Of a stretch of 18,928 nucleotides of DNA, positions 1 to 7,279 are shown one piece after another. This DNA comes from Alistipes sp. CAG:831 (GTDB lineage: Bacteria > Bacteroidota > Bacteroidia > Bacteroidales > UBA932), in NCBI GenBank assembly GCA_000432775.1, contig HF990390.1, forward strand, positions 5,989-24,916, written 5' to 3'. A program made the translations under genes and the position numbers. Below the pieces are notes generated by a model that saw nothing but the letters and a program-made list of their open reading frames with translations, was not told where the DNA came from and ran no database searches. The number at the start of each line of letters is the position of its first letter. Position 1 is the stretch's first letter.

Positions 1-1359
1 CGCGGCGGCCGCCCGGCGGCCGGCACCCATGGCCAGAATCACAGTCGCGGCACCCGTCACGGCATCGCCTCCGGCAAATACCATCGGACGGGTAGTGGCC
101 CCGTCCTCGTCGGCGACGAGGCAGCCCCGGCGGTTGGTCTCCAGTCCCGGGGTTGAGCGGGCTATCATAGGATTCGGAGAAGTTCCGAGGGACATGATGA
201 CGGTGTCGGTCTCAATTTCAAACTCGGATCCCGGTACCGGCACGGGGGAGCGGCGTCCCGACTCGTCAGGCTCACCCAGCTCCATGCGGATACAGCGGAT
301 GCCGCGCACCCAGCCTTTCTCATCGCCGAGAATCTCCACAGGATTGGTCAGGAGACGGAACTCTATTCCCTCCTCCTTGGCATGGTGGACCTCCTCCACC
401 CTGGCGGGCAGCTCCTTCTCGGTACGGCGGTAGACCACTGTCACCTGAGAGCCGAGACGCAGGGCGGTCCGGGCAGCATCCATAGCCACATTGCCGCCGC
501 CGACCACCACCGCACGGCGGCCGGAGAAGACAGGCGTATCGTACGTAGGATCGTATCCGTGCATCAGATTGTTGCGGGTGAGGAACTCGTTGGCCGAGAA
601 TACTCCGTTGAGGTTCTCCCCGGGGATGCCCATGAACTTGGGCAGACCGGCTCCCGAGCCGATAAACACGGCCTTGAAGCCCTCTTTATCGAAGAGGTCA
701 TCCACAGTCACGGTCCTTCCCACCACCACGTCCGTCTCTATCTTCACTCCGAGACGACGGACATTCTCCACCTCGTACTCCACGACCTCCTCCTTGGGCA
801 GACGGAACTCCGGAATACCGTACTGCAGCACGCCTCCGGCCTTGTGCAGCACCTCGAAGATCGTGACGTCGTAACCCCAGCGGGCCAGGTCCGAGGCACA
901 GGCCAGACCGGCAGGACCGCTGCCTACCACAGCTACCCTGATGCCGTTGGCAGGAGCCTTGTCCGCGAAACGGACTCCATTCTGACGGCTCCAGTCAGCC
1001 ACAAAACGCTCGAGCTTGCCGATGGCTACCGGCTCGCCCTTTACGCCGAGAATACAGGACCCCTCGCACTGGGTCTCCTGGGGGCAGACACGGCCGCAGA
1101 CTGCGGGCAGGGAACTATCCTGCGAAATAATGCGGGCAGCCTCCTTGAAATCTCCGGCTGCAACCTTTGATATAAATGCGGGAATCTGAATGGATACGGG
1201 GCATGCCTCCACGCAGCGGGGTTTCTTACAGTTGAGGCAGCGGGAAGCCTCGAGGGCGGCCTCCTGCTCATTGTATCCGTAGCATACTTCCTCGAAATTG
1301 TGTGCCCTGACATGGGGATCCTGCTCGCGTACAGGGACTCTTGGTATCTTGTTTGCCAT
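1..1359 (-). CDS. nfnB: NADPH-dependent glutamate synthase small-subunit-like flavoprotein, NfnB subunit (partial, 3' end outside window)
   Basis: Large subunit of NADH-dependent reduced ferredoxin:NADP+ oxidoreductase (Nfn), a cytoplasmic flavin-bifurcating transhydrogenase. The reading frame is open from base 1359 to base 1 (453 codons), so only the last few residues and the stop are missing. The N-terminus has two cysteine clusters for [4Fe-4S] centres, C41/C44/C49/C53 and C88/C92/C98/C102, followed by an FAD-binding GSGPAG at 146-151 and, further on, an NADPH-binding GGGNVAMDAAR. The same fold is used by the GltD subunit of glutamate synthase, hence the common database name. It follows nfnA by 21 nt with a full AGGAGG, and no large glutamate synthase subunit is visible, so Nfn is preferred over GltD. 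The start at MANKIPRVP is set by that ribosome-binding site. Family assignment is firm; the physiological partner is inferred from the neighbour. Confidence 0.88.
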   Translation of the reverse strand, partial: MANKIPRVPVREQDPHVRAHNFEEVCYGYNEQEAALEASRCLNCKKPRCVEACPVSIQIPAFISKVAAGDFKEAARIISQDSSLPAVCGRVCPQETQCEGSCILGVKGEPVAIGKLERFVADWSRQNGVRFADKAPANGIRVAVVGSGPAGLACASDLARWGYDVTIFEVLHKAGGVLQYGIPEFRLPKEEVVEYEVENVRRLGVKIETDVVVGRTVTVDDLFDKEGFKAVFIGSGAGLPKFMGIPGENLNGVFSANEFLTRNNLMHGYDPTYDTPVFSGRRAVVVGGGNVAMDAARTALRLGSQVTVVYRRTEKELPARVEEVHHAKEEGIEFRLLTNPVEILGDEKGWVRGIRCIRMELGEPDESGRRSPVPVPGSEFEIETDTVIMSLGTSPNPMIARSTPGLETNRRGCLVADEDGATTRPMVFAGGDAVTGAATVILAMGAGRRAAAA

Positions 1360-1367
1360 TGTTATAT

Positions 1368-1373
1368 CCTCCT
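1368..1373 (-). promoter_or_regulatory. Strong Shine-Dalgarno sequence for nfnB
   Basis: AGGAGG lies 8 nt before the nfnB ATG, inside the 21-nt nfnA-nfnB gap. Most genes in this window, like most Bacteroidetes genes, have no such motif. It fixes the start codon of nfnB. Confidence 0.75.
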
Positions 1374-1380
1374 GATGTGT

Positions 1381-2235
1381 TTATTGATGCAGACCTATAT
1401 GACACTGATGGTCCTTTTCCTTCTCTATATCGCGGTACATGCCCTGACGGCGCATTGCCTCCTCGAAATCCACGTCGTAGGCGTTGAACTCCGGGCCGTC
1501 CACACAGGCGAAACGGGTCTTGCCGGCGATGGTCACACGGCAGGCCCCGCACATTCCCGTACCGTCCACCATGAGTGTATTGAGGCTGACAACCAAAGGA
1601 ATACCATACTGACGTCCCTTGAGTGTGACGAATTTCATCATGACCATGGGGCCTATGGCCACAGCCTGGTCATACTTCTCACCGGAGTCCAGCAGACGGC
1701 CCATGATGTCCGTCACCAGCCCCTTCTCTCCGTACGAGCCGTCGTCAGTACATATATAAAGGTGGTCGCAGACAGCACGCATCTCCTCCTCCATTATCAC
1801 CAGGTCCCTGTTGCGGGCGCCGATTATCACATCCACCTTGGCTCCGGCCTTGTGAAGATACTTCACCTGCGGATACACCGGAGCCGTACCGAGACCGCCT
1901 GCGATGAAAAGATACCGGCTGCGGGACAGCTCCTCCGGACTCTTGTGTATGAACTCGGAAGGCTGACCGAGCGGCCCGACCACATCGGCGAATGACTGCC
2001 CGGCCTCATAACTGCATATCACACGGGTGGAGGCTCCTACGAGCTGGGTGACAATAGTCACACTACCCTCCTCACGGTTATAGTCACAGATAGTCAGGGG
2101 GATTCTCTCATTCTTCTCCCCTGCCCTCACTATCAGGAACTGACCCGGCTGCGCAGACTGCGCCACCCGGGGTGCAAGCACGTCCATCATACAGATGGCC
2201 GGCGTCAGAAACTTCTTCCTTAATATTTTATACAT
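1381..2235 (-). CDS. nfnA: Ferredoxin-NADP reductase-like subunit, NfnA (sulfide/dihydroorotate dehydrogenase-like FAD/NAD-binding protein)
   Basis: Small subunit of the Nfn transhydrogenase, 284 residues, the usual length. It belongs to the PyrK-like ferredoxin reductase family: an FAD-binding barrel with RIPLTIC at 44-50, a nucleotide-binding AGGLGTAPV at 112-120, and a C-terminal [2Fe-2S] site with D224, C229, C232 and C244 in the pattern DGTGMCGAC...CVDGP. In characterised Nfn enzymes this cluster has one Asp and three Cys ligands, which matches. In Nfn, this subunit handles NADH and the bifurcating partner handles ferredoxin and NADP+. It is the first gene of a two-gene minus-strand operon with nfnB. 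A candidate -7 box lies about 40 nt upstream. SudB or a PyrK paralogue would look similar, but adjacency to NfnB decides. Confidence 0.87.
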   Translation of the reverse strand: MYKILRKKFLTPAICMMDVLAPRVAQSAQPGQFLIVRAGEKNERIPLTICDYNREEGSVTIVTQLVGASTRVICSYEAGQSFADVVGPLGQPSEFIHKSPEELSRSRYLFIAGGLGTAPVYPQVKYLHKAGAKVDVIIGARNRDLVIMEEEMRAVCDHLYICTDDGSYGEKGLVTDIMGRLLDSGEKYDQAVAIGPMVMMKFVTLKGRQYGIPLVVSLNTLMVDGTGMCGACRVTIAGKTRFACVDGPEFNAYDVDFEEAMRRQGMYRDIEKEKDHQCHIGLHQ

Positions 2236-2275
2236 GGTTTTGATTTATTGTGTTTTACTCTTCCAATAGCGGCAA

Positions 2276-2283
2276 CAAAGTTA
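2276..2283 (-). promoter_or_regulatory. Candidate Bacteroidetes -7 element for nfnAB
   Basis: Minus strand reads TAACTTTG, a full match to TAnnTTTG, 40 nt upstream of the nfnA ATG. No good TTTG lies 19-21 nt further upstream, so this is only a candidate. Confidence 0.4.
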
Positions 2284-2349
2284 ACAATTTACCGGACAAC
2301 CGGAAGTTTTTATCATTATTTTCGCTCCCGTTTAATCGGAAAGGGAACC

Positions 2350-3375
2350 ATGGGAAAAAATATATTCTCAAAAGAAGCGGTGCTGATACTGGCCGCCTGT
2401 TTCTGCTTCATGTCCTGCCATACGATGATAATTCCCATACTGGCAGGATTTACGGGCAGCCTTGGCGGGAGCGGCCTTCTTATGGGCACCGTGGTGGGCA
2501 TTACCAACCTCGTATCCATCGGATTCAGGATAGTCTCAGGACCGATGGTGGACAGAGTGACCAAGAGACAGCTCTCGCAATGGGGCGCCGCGCTTATGCT
2601 GGCCGGCTGCCTCGGATGCGCACTGACCCTTAACACATGGCTGCTGCTGGCCGTGGCCCCTTCTCTGGGCATCAACCTGGAAAGGGTCATGGGCTTCCGC
2701 CCGGTATTCTGGGGCGCAGTCATATCCGCGGCCCTGATTATTGTCCTGACTATGGGCGTAGGGCACAAAGGAGAACGGACAGATGCCGCACGCACGGCCG
2801 GACAACGGGGCCGGTTCAGGCTTTTGGAGACAAGTGTCATACCTATCGCACTGATAGTAACTCTTTTTACCATTCCGTACACAGCCACCCAGTCCTTCCT
2901 CGTGCAGATAGTAAGACTGACTGGAGCGGCCATGCATCCGGAACTGTTCTTCGCAGCCTATGCCATCGCGCTGGTATGTATGCGGGTAGGATTCCGCAAC
3001 TATTTCGACCGCGTACCCTACCGGCGCTTTCTGACCCTATGCACCATAAGCGCGACAGTGTCCATGCTGCTGCTCGGCACCGGCGGCAACAACCTGAGCC
3101 TGATAGCGGCAGCCGTGTGCATGGCCGGAGGTTTCGGCATCATGTGCTCGGAGTCCCAGGCTACAGCCATGACCATGGTGGACAACTCCAAAAGGGGACT
3201 GGCCAACAACACCTACCTTATCGGCCTGGACTGCGGTATGGCACTCGGCCCCATGACAGGAGGGCTGCTGTACAGCCATGCCCAGGTACAGTATTTCTAC
3301 CCGTGGCTCATGATTACCGCAGTACTTGGAATTGCCGTCTATCTAATAGGCAGAAAAAGGCTCAGCAGGCTGTAG
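2350..3375 (+). CDS. MFS transporter with apparent in-frame loss of TM4-TM5
   Basis: Inner-membrane major facilitator superfamily protein, substrate unknown. The start MGKNIFSKEA at 2350 is preferred to an upstream in-frame ATG at 2248 because the 34 extra residues are polar and lie in the leader. The product is 341 residues, whereas relatives are usually about 390-400. The N-half has three clear hydrophobic helices (about 11-33, 42-62, 79-96) and the loop 2-3 motif GPMVDRVTKRQ. Then the chain jumps from ALTLNTWLLL directly to AVAPSLGINLERVMGF, which in relatives is the end of TM5 leading into TM6. The normal TM4 with its RxxxGxGxG-type sequence and the RGEGIGYYG-like segment are absent. The C-half is intact: TM7-TM12 with FDRVPYRR at 219-226 and KRGLANNTYLIGLDCGMALGP at 281-301. 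The helix count and missing piece are my reading by comparison with family memory. It may be non-functional, or an assembly deletion. Confidence 0.75.
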   Translation: MGKNIFSKEAVLILAACFCFMSCHTMIIPILAGFTGSLGGSGLLMGTVVGITNLVSIGFRIVSGPMVDRVTKRQLSQWGAALMLAGCLGCALTLNTWLLLAVAPSLGINLERVMGFRPVFWGAVISAALIIVLTMGVGHKGERTDAARTAGQRGRFRLLETSVIPIALIVTLFTIPYTATQSFLVQIVRLTGAAMHPELFFAAYAIALVCMRVGFRNYFDRVPYRRFLTLCTISATVSMLLLGTGGNNLSLIAAAVCMAGGFGIMCSESQATAMTMVDNSKRGLANNTYLIGLDCGMALGPMTGGLLYSHAQVQYFYPWLMITAVLGIAVYLIGRKRLSRL

Positions 3376-3377
3376 CC
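3354..3377 (-). terminator. Intrinsic terminator for the HMA gene, overlapping the MFS stop codon
   Basis: On the minus strand GGCT-A-CAG-(CCTG)-CTG-AGCC forms a 7-bp stem with one bulged A and a 4-nt loop, followed by five T (bases 3358-3354). It begins 5 nt after the HMA stop codon and covers the last codons and the stop of the convergent MFS gene. Confidence 0.55.
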
Positions 3378-3382
3378 CGGTC

Positions 3383-3697
3383 CTATTCCTTCACCTCGCC
3401 CAGCACCTCGTAACCGAGCTTCTCGATAGCGGCCGCCAGCTTCTCCTTCGTCGTTTTGCCGGAGTCGTACTTCACCCACACCGTCTTCTCGTCCAGAGAC
3501 ACCTTCAAGTCCTTGACTCCCTTCTCAAAAGGGATATTCTCCTGAACTTTCTTCACACAGTTCTCACAGTGAAGATTGACAGAAAATACGACTTCCTGCA
3601 GCGGAGCCTTCTTTTTCTGGGCGTATGAGGTTACCGCAATAAGTGACACAGCCAGTACGGCGATAATGGTTTTTAGAAAAAATCCCGATGTTTTCAT
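3383..3697 (-). CDS. Periplasmic heavy-metal-associated (HMA) domain protein
   Basis: A 104-residue exported metal-binding protein. Residues 1-26 form a signal peptide (MKTSGFFLKTIIAVLAVSLI core, cleavage near SYA-Q). The rest is a single HMA ferredoxin-like fold with the metal site LHCENC, cysteines C44 and C47, followed by KKVQENI and the two beta strands ending in EKLGYEV. HMA domains bind Cu(I), Zn(II) or Hg(II). Its closest known setting in Bacteroidetes is directly downstream of a TonB-dependent receptor gene, and that is so here, except that the receptor is reduced to a fragment. Probably a periplasmic copper or mercury carrier or trap; the metal is not readable from sequence. It converges on the MFS gene with a 7-bp gap. 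Confidence 0.85.
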   Translation of the reverse strand: MKTSGFFLKTIIAVLAVSLIAVTSYAQKKKAPLQEVVFSVNLHCENCVKKVQENIPFEKGVKDLKVSLDEKTVWVKYDSGKTTKEKLAAAIEKLGYEVLGEVKE

Positions 3698-3726
3698 CTT
3701 TTTTAAATTTTTAAAAGTTTATAAAA

Positions 3727-4026
3727 TCATTTCCATAAAGTGAATCTTACTCCGGCATAAACAGTTATACCGGTTATGGGACCCCAGACAACCGAAGCGT
3801 TGAAGTCGGAAGACCATGGGTCCCCAGCCTCCAGAATAGGATGCTTCTGTCTGTAGTTGGTCAGGTTCTCGGCTCCGATGTAGACGTCCACCCCCTTGAA
3901 CTTGCGGGTAATCTGGGCAAAGAGCACCGGATACACCGGACTGAAGCCGCTCTCCCCCGGAGCTACGGCAAAATCCGGAAGACGCGAAGGCCCGTTGAGC
4001 TGGGCTGTGAAGTCGAATGTCCTTGA
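3727..4026 (-). pseudogene. C-terminal remnant of a TonB-dependent receptor
   Basis: About 100 codons retain the last strands of a TonB-dependent outer-membrane receptor: FDFTAQLNGPSRLPDF, then GVDVYIGAENLTNY, then VVWGPITGITVYAGVRFTLW just before the stop. The terminal GxRFTLW is the usual C-terminal beta-barrel strand. The signal peptide, TonB box, plug and most of the barrel (normally some 600-700 residues) are absent. The open frame continues upstream to an ATG at 4119, but the first ~34 residues show no receptor character, and that DNA holds a promoter-like sequence (4064-4094) and the sppA promoter. Best explained as a large deletion that joined the original promoter/leader to the 3' end of the gene. 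Downstream is the HMA gene that normally accompanies such receptors. The upstream boundary is approximate. Confidence 0.75.
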
Positions 4027-4063
4027 GCCGCATGACGTGAATATTGTGTCCTGTAAACCGGAA

Positions 4064-4094
4064 CAAAAATACAGGTTTTCAGACAACCCGCAAT
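4064..4094 (-). promoter_or_regulatory. Candidate promoter reading into the receptor remnant and HMA gene
   Basis: Minus strand has ATTG (4094-4091), 19 nt spacer, then TATTTTTG (4071-4064). The -7 box matches TAnnTTTG fully and the -33 box matches 3 of 4. It would drive a transcript through the receptor remnant into the HMA gene, and may be the original promoter of the receptor operon. Confidence 0.5.
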
Positions 4095-4112
4095 GTAAAT
4101 GAGAGGTCAGAA

Positions 4113-4144
4113 TTTGCATTGCTGTCCGTTTCGTATTATATTTG
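4113..4144 (+). promoter_or_regulatory. Perfect Bacteroidetes-type promoter for sppA
   Basis: TTTG (4113-4116), 20-nt spacer, TATATTTG (4137-4144): exact match to the primary sigma factor consensus TTTG-N19-21-TAnnTTTG known from Bacteroides and Flavobacterium. Transcription should begin near 4150, giving a leader of about 20 nt before the sppA ATG. Confidence 0.8.
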
Positions 4145-4170
4145 TAGAATAAACTTTAATTCTGACTACA

Positions 4171-5919
4171 ATGAAATTTCTGAAAAGCCTTCTTGCGGCC
4201 ATTCTTGGCTCGTTTATCGCACTCGGGCTACTGTTCCTTCTGACCATCGGCATGATAGGGGCGCTGATGCCCGCTGAAGAGACAGTCACGGTTGCCCCTT
4301 CATCCATACTGAAGATAGACCTCGGCGCATCCATCGGCGAGCAGACTGTCTCCGACCCTCTTGACTTCAGTTCCTTCGTGCCATATGCCGGAAGCACATC
4401 CAGCATAGGCATCCTGGATGCGGTCAAGGCCATAGACTACGCAGCCACCGACCCCGCCATCAAATTCATATACCTGACCAACTGCGGAGCCTCCAACAGC
4501 ATAGCCTACCGGGAAGAGCTCCGGAGCGCCCTGGAAAGATTCCGCACATCGGGCAAGCCGGTCATAGCATACGGGGACAATTTCTCATTCGGAAGCTATT
4601 ACCTGGCATCCGTCGCCGACAAGATATACGCCGATGAGTTCGCCATGAACAACATCCTCGGCGTATCCACCACCATCATCTTCCTGAAGGACATCCTGGA
4701 CCGTTTCGGTGTCGAGATGCAGCTCATCCGCCACGGCAAGTACAAATCAGCCGGCGAGCAGTTCATCGCCAGCGATATCAGCGATGCCAACAGGGAGCAG
4801 AACCAGGCCATGGTCGATGCCCTCTGGGATGCGGCAGCCGTCAGCATCTGCAAATCCCGCGAGATATCCCCCGAAGATCTGGACAGGATGGTCAACAATC
4901 TGGAGCTCAACACGGCACAGGACATGGTTGACGCCGGACTGGTGGACGGACTTCTAACTGTCAACGGCATAGAGCAGGAGCTGGTTACACTCTCCGGGGC
5001 AAAAAACCTCAAGGACGTGAAGATGATCACCCTGGACAAATATATCAAGGCCCGCATCAGGACCAATTTCAAGGCCAAGGACAAAATCGCGATAATCTAC
5101 GCTGACGGACAGATCAACCCTAACGGCAGCGACGGCATCACCGAGGAAGTATTCCAGCCCATCATCCGCGACCTCCGCGCAGACAGCACGGTGAAGGCTG
5201 TTGTCCTCAGGGTCAATTCCCCCGGCGGCTCGGTACAGCCGGCTGAGATTATCCGCACCGAACTGGAGCTGCTGCAGCAGGAGAAGCCCCTGATAGTCTC
5301 CTATGGCACAATGGCAGCCTCCGGAGGTTACTGGATATCGGCCGGAGCCGACAAGATATACTCCAACAGCACCACACTCACCGGCAGCATCGGAGTGTTC
5401 AGCATGCTGCCTTCCCTGGAAAAGACTTTCAAGGACATAGCTCATGTCAACCCCGTGACTGTCCGCTCCCACCGCCACGCCGATATGGGCTCAATGACCA
5501 GAAAACTGGACCGTCAGGAAGTTGCCGCATTCCAGGAGCAGGTGGAAATGATATATGACCACTTCATCAACATAGTGGCCGAGGGCCGTGGACTGACTCC
5601 TGAAAGAGTGGACGAGATAGCTCAGGGACGTGTATGGTGCGGAAGCGAGGCCCTCGGAATCGACCTTGTCAACGAGATCGGAGGCCTGAAGGACGCCGTA
5701 GACTATGCTGCCGTATCCGCCGGCCTGGAAGACTACCGTATAGAAGCATGGCCCAAGGCCAAGAACAGCCTGGACAAACTGATGGAAGGGCTGAACACCG
5801 CCGGCGCGGCAGTAGAGACATTCTCCGACCCCGAGCAGCTCATGGAGAGTCTCTTCCAGTCAGTCAAGGCCGAAAAAGGAATTTACGCCAGAGTTCCCTA
5901 CATCTACTATTTCGAATAG
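4171..5919 (+). CDS. sppA: Signal peptide peptidase SppA, 67K type
   Basis: Membrane-anchored serine protease that degrades cleaved signal peptides in the inner membrane. The 582-residue length fits the long (tandem-domain) SppA class. Residues about 5-32 form the N-terminal membrane anchor. The first half carries the catalytic lysine in HGKYKSAGE (K192, equivalent to E. coli K209). The second half carries NSPGGSVQPAEIIR and the nucleophile in TMAASGGYW (S384, equivalent to E. coli S409), followed by GSIGVF. Both members of the Ser-Lys dyad are therefore present. It is monocistronic: a consensus promoter immediately upstream and an intrinsic terminator 24 nt after the stop. The stop is 7 nt from the convergent tilS stop. 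Confidence 0.95.
   Translation: MKFLKSLLAAILGSFIALGLLFLLTIGMIGALMPAEETVTVAPSSILKIDLGASIGEQTVSDPLDFSSFVPYAGSTSSIGILDAVKAIDYAATDPAIKFIYLTNCGASNSIAYREELRSALERFRTSGKPVIAYGDNFSFGSYYLASVADKIYADEFAMNNILGVSTTIIFLKDILDRFGVEMQLIRHGKYKSAGEQFIASDISDANREQNQAMVDALWDAAAVSICKSREISPEDLDRMVNNLELNTAQDMVDAGLVDGLLTVNGIEQELVTLSGAKNLKDVKMITLDKYIKARIRTNFKAKDKIAIIYADGQINPNGSDGITEEVFQPIIRDLRADSTVKAVVLRVNSPGGSVQPAEIIRTELELLQQEKPLIVSYGTMAASGGYWISAGADKIYSNSTTLTGSIGVFSMLPSLEKTFKDIAHVNPVTVRSHRHADMGSMTRKLDRQEVAAFQEQVEMIYDHFINIVAEGRGLTPERVDEIAQGRVWCGSEALGIDLVNEIGGLKDAVDYAAVSAGLEDYRIEAWPKAKNSLDKLMEGLNTAGAAVETFSDPEQLMESLFQSVKAEKGIYARVPYIYYFE
5873..5899 (-). terminator. Weak candidate terminator for the tilS operon inside sppA
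   Basis: Minus strand AGGGAA and TTCCTT can pair (6 bp, one G-U) around a 12-nt loop, and five T follow or overlap the 3' arm. The stem is short and the loop large, so this is tentative. It lies about 30 nt past the tilS stop, within the sppA 3' end. Confidence 0.25.
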
Positions 5920-5926
5920 CAATCTA

Positions 5927-7279
5927 TCAGGGAAGAATCGAGACCCCGGCGACTACGGTTGTCGGGGTTTTTATTCTGAAACGGTCATCGATACGGAGTC
6001 CGGGCAGACAGACTATCTGTCCTGAAGCATCCGTTATGACCGGCTGGGCCAGCTTCTGGATACGGTCCAGCTTGAGGTCTGTATAGAAATCACTCAGCTT
6101 CTTGGATCCTCTCTTCATGCCGAAGGGACGGAAGCGGTCAGCCGGCCGCCATCCCCTGCAAGTCAGCGGCATAAGGAGATTGTCGGCTGCCAGGTAGAGT
6201 ACAGAGCCGTCCGATCTGGGATTGAAGGCGGCCGGACGGGGAAAAAAGTCGAGCCGCAAACGGGTCCCCTTGAAGTCGTATACACCGGGACGGTCCATGC
6301 ACAGCTCCGCATCCTCCTCACAGTTCAGCGGATACACCCTCATCCTGTCCGCACCGAAGACCAGCTCATGGCTTCCGGAACGGAAGACCCTGCCGCTCTG
6401 TCCCGAGATCATGCACCTCTCTATGTCGGCAACCTGACCGCTGTTGAAGCCGTATTCCCGGAGCATCATATTCAGCCAATACCCGCAGTGTCCCTCCTGC
6501 AGCAGAGCCTGAATGCCTATATTCAGCATCCCATCCTTGGAGGTACTGCACACCCTGGAGCAGACCCCGGCGTAGACCCCGTCGATAATATCGGATGCCT
6601 CCCGGAAATACTCCGCATCCCGGCGGACGGTATTGAGGAAGGATGGATTGATCTTGCGGAATTCCGGGAAAATGATGTTCCTCACCCTGTTACGGGCATA
6701 ATGGGACTCGAAGTTGGTCCTGTCGTCCCGGTAGGACACTCCGTTCGCCTCCACATACTCCCGGATCTGCGCCCTGGAAACTCCCATCAGGGGGCGGATG
6801 ATACGTCCGTTGCGCACCGGAATTCCGGACAGTCCCTTGAGTCCGGTTCCACGGGCAATATTGAGGAATATCGTCTCAATGCTGTCGTCCAGGTTATGGG
6901 CTATTGCAAGAAAATCAAAACCCTCTGAATCCATAAGTTCCTTGAAGAAACCGTAGCGCAGCTCCCTGGCGGCCATCTGGGTGGAAATGGAGTTTTCGGC
7001 GGAATAGGCATGGGTGTCAAAGGTACGGGTGAAGACCTGTATCCCATTGGCATTCCCCCACTCCACGACCGAGTCCATGTCTCCGTCACTCTCCTCTCCC
7101 CGGAGCGAGAAATTGACATGTGCTATGGCAAAATCAGGATGCAGCTCCGAATGCAGAAAAAGGGTGGCCATGCACATCGAGTCAATGCCCCCGCTTACCC
7201 CCAGCAGGTAGCGGCGGCCCTCCACCTTCCCGTCGGAAAGGGAAAGCAGGTCCCTGTCAAATAGCTGTTCTGTCGTCAT
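5927..7279 (-). CDS. tilS: tRNA(Ile)-lysidine synthase
   Basis: Converts C34 of the CAU-anticodon tRNA-Ile to lysidine using ATP and lysine; essential in nearly all bacteria. The start MTTEQLFDRD at 7279 is chosen because its ATG overlaps the TGA of the upstream DUF3078 gene in an ATGA arrangement; a start 10 codons earlier (7309) is also open. That gives 450 residues, a normal length. The PP-loop SGGIDS is at 29-34, with AHVNFSLRGEESD and AIAHNLDDSIETI further on, followed by the TilS C-terminal domains. The last codons (TPTTVVAGVSIL) are written by DNA that on the other strand is the sppA terminator hairpin. It is the last gene of the proS operon. Confidence 0.93.
   Translation of the reverse strand: MTTEQLFDRDLLSLSDGKVEGRRYLLGVSGGIDSMCMATLFLHSELHPDFAIAHVNFSLRGEESDGDMDSVVEWGNANGIQVFTRTFDTHAYSAENSISTQMAARELRYGFFKELMDSEGFDFLAIAHNLDDSIETIFLNIARGTGLKGLSGIPVRNGRIIRPLMGVSRAQIREYVEANGVSYRDDRTNFESHYARNRVRNIIFPEFRKINPSFLNTVRRDAEYFREASDIIDGVYAGVCSRVCSTSKDGMLNIGIQALLQEGHCGYWLNMMLREYGFNSGQVADIERCMISGQSGRVFRSGSHELVFGADRMRVYPLNCEEDAELCMDRPGVYDFKGTRLRLDFFPRPAAFNPRSDGSVLYLAADNLLMPLTCRGWRPADRFRPFGMKRGSKKLSDFYTDLKLDRIQKLAQPVITDASGQIVCLPGLRIDDRFRIKTPTTVVAGVSILP
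5943..5972 (+). terminator. Intrinsic terminator of sppA, inside the tilS 3' coding end
   Basis: ACCCCGGCGAC (5943-5953), loop TACG, GTTGTCGGGGT (5958-5968): an 11-bp stem with two G-U pairs, closed as C(UACG)G, a UNCG-type stable tetraloop, followed by T at 5968-5972. The U tract is only on the plus strand, and on the minus strand the G-U pairs become A-C mismatches, so it acts for sppA only. Confidence 0.85.

Noticed and set aside
137..144. LpxA LAGE in place of E. coli LAGH (positions here are residue numbers of LpxA)
   Set aside because: I believe the Glu at this place is usual in Bacteroidetes LpxA, and the essential histidines are kept, so it is not evidence of an inactive enzyme.
382..1170. 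Long plus-strand open frame of 262 codons antisense to nfnB
   Set aside because: Mirror of the nfnB reading frame: GC-rich genes that avoid TTA, CTA and TCA codons leave the opposite strand open. The product has no recognisable domain and the nfnB frame is a clear enzyme.
2288..2305. CCGG-ACAA-CCGG small inverted repeat between nfnA and the MFS gene
   Set aside because: Only four base pairs and no other sign of an operator or terminator; likely chance.
2637..3413. Plus-strand frame of 258 codons overlapping the MFS gene in another frame
   Set aside because: Rich in His, Arg, Gly and Pro without hydrophobic segments; typical out-of-frame reading of a membrane-protein gene.
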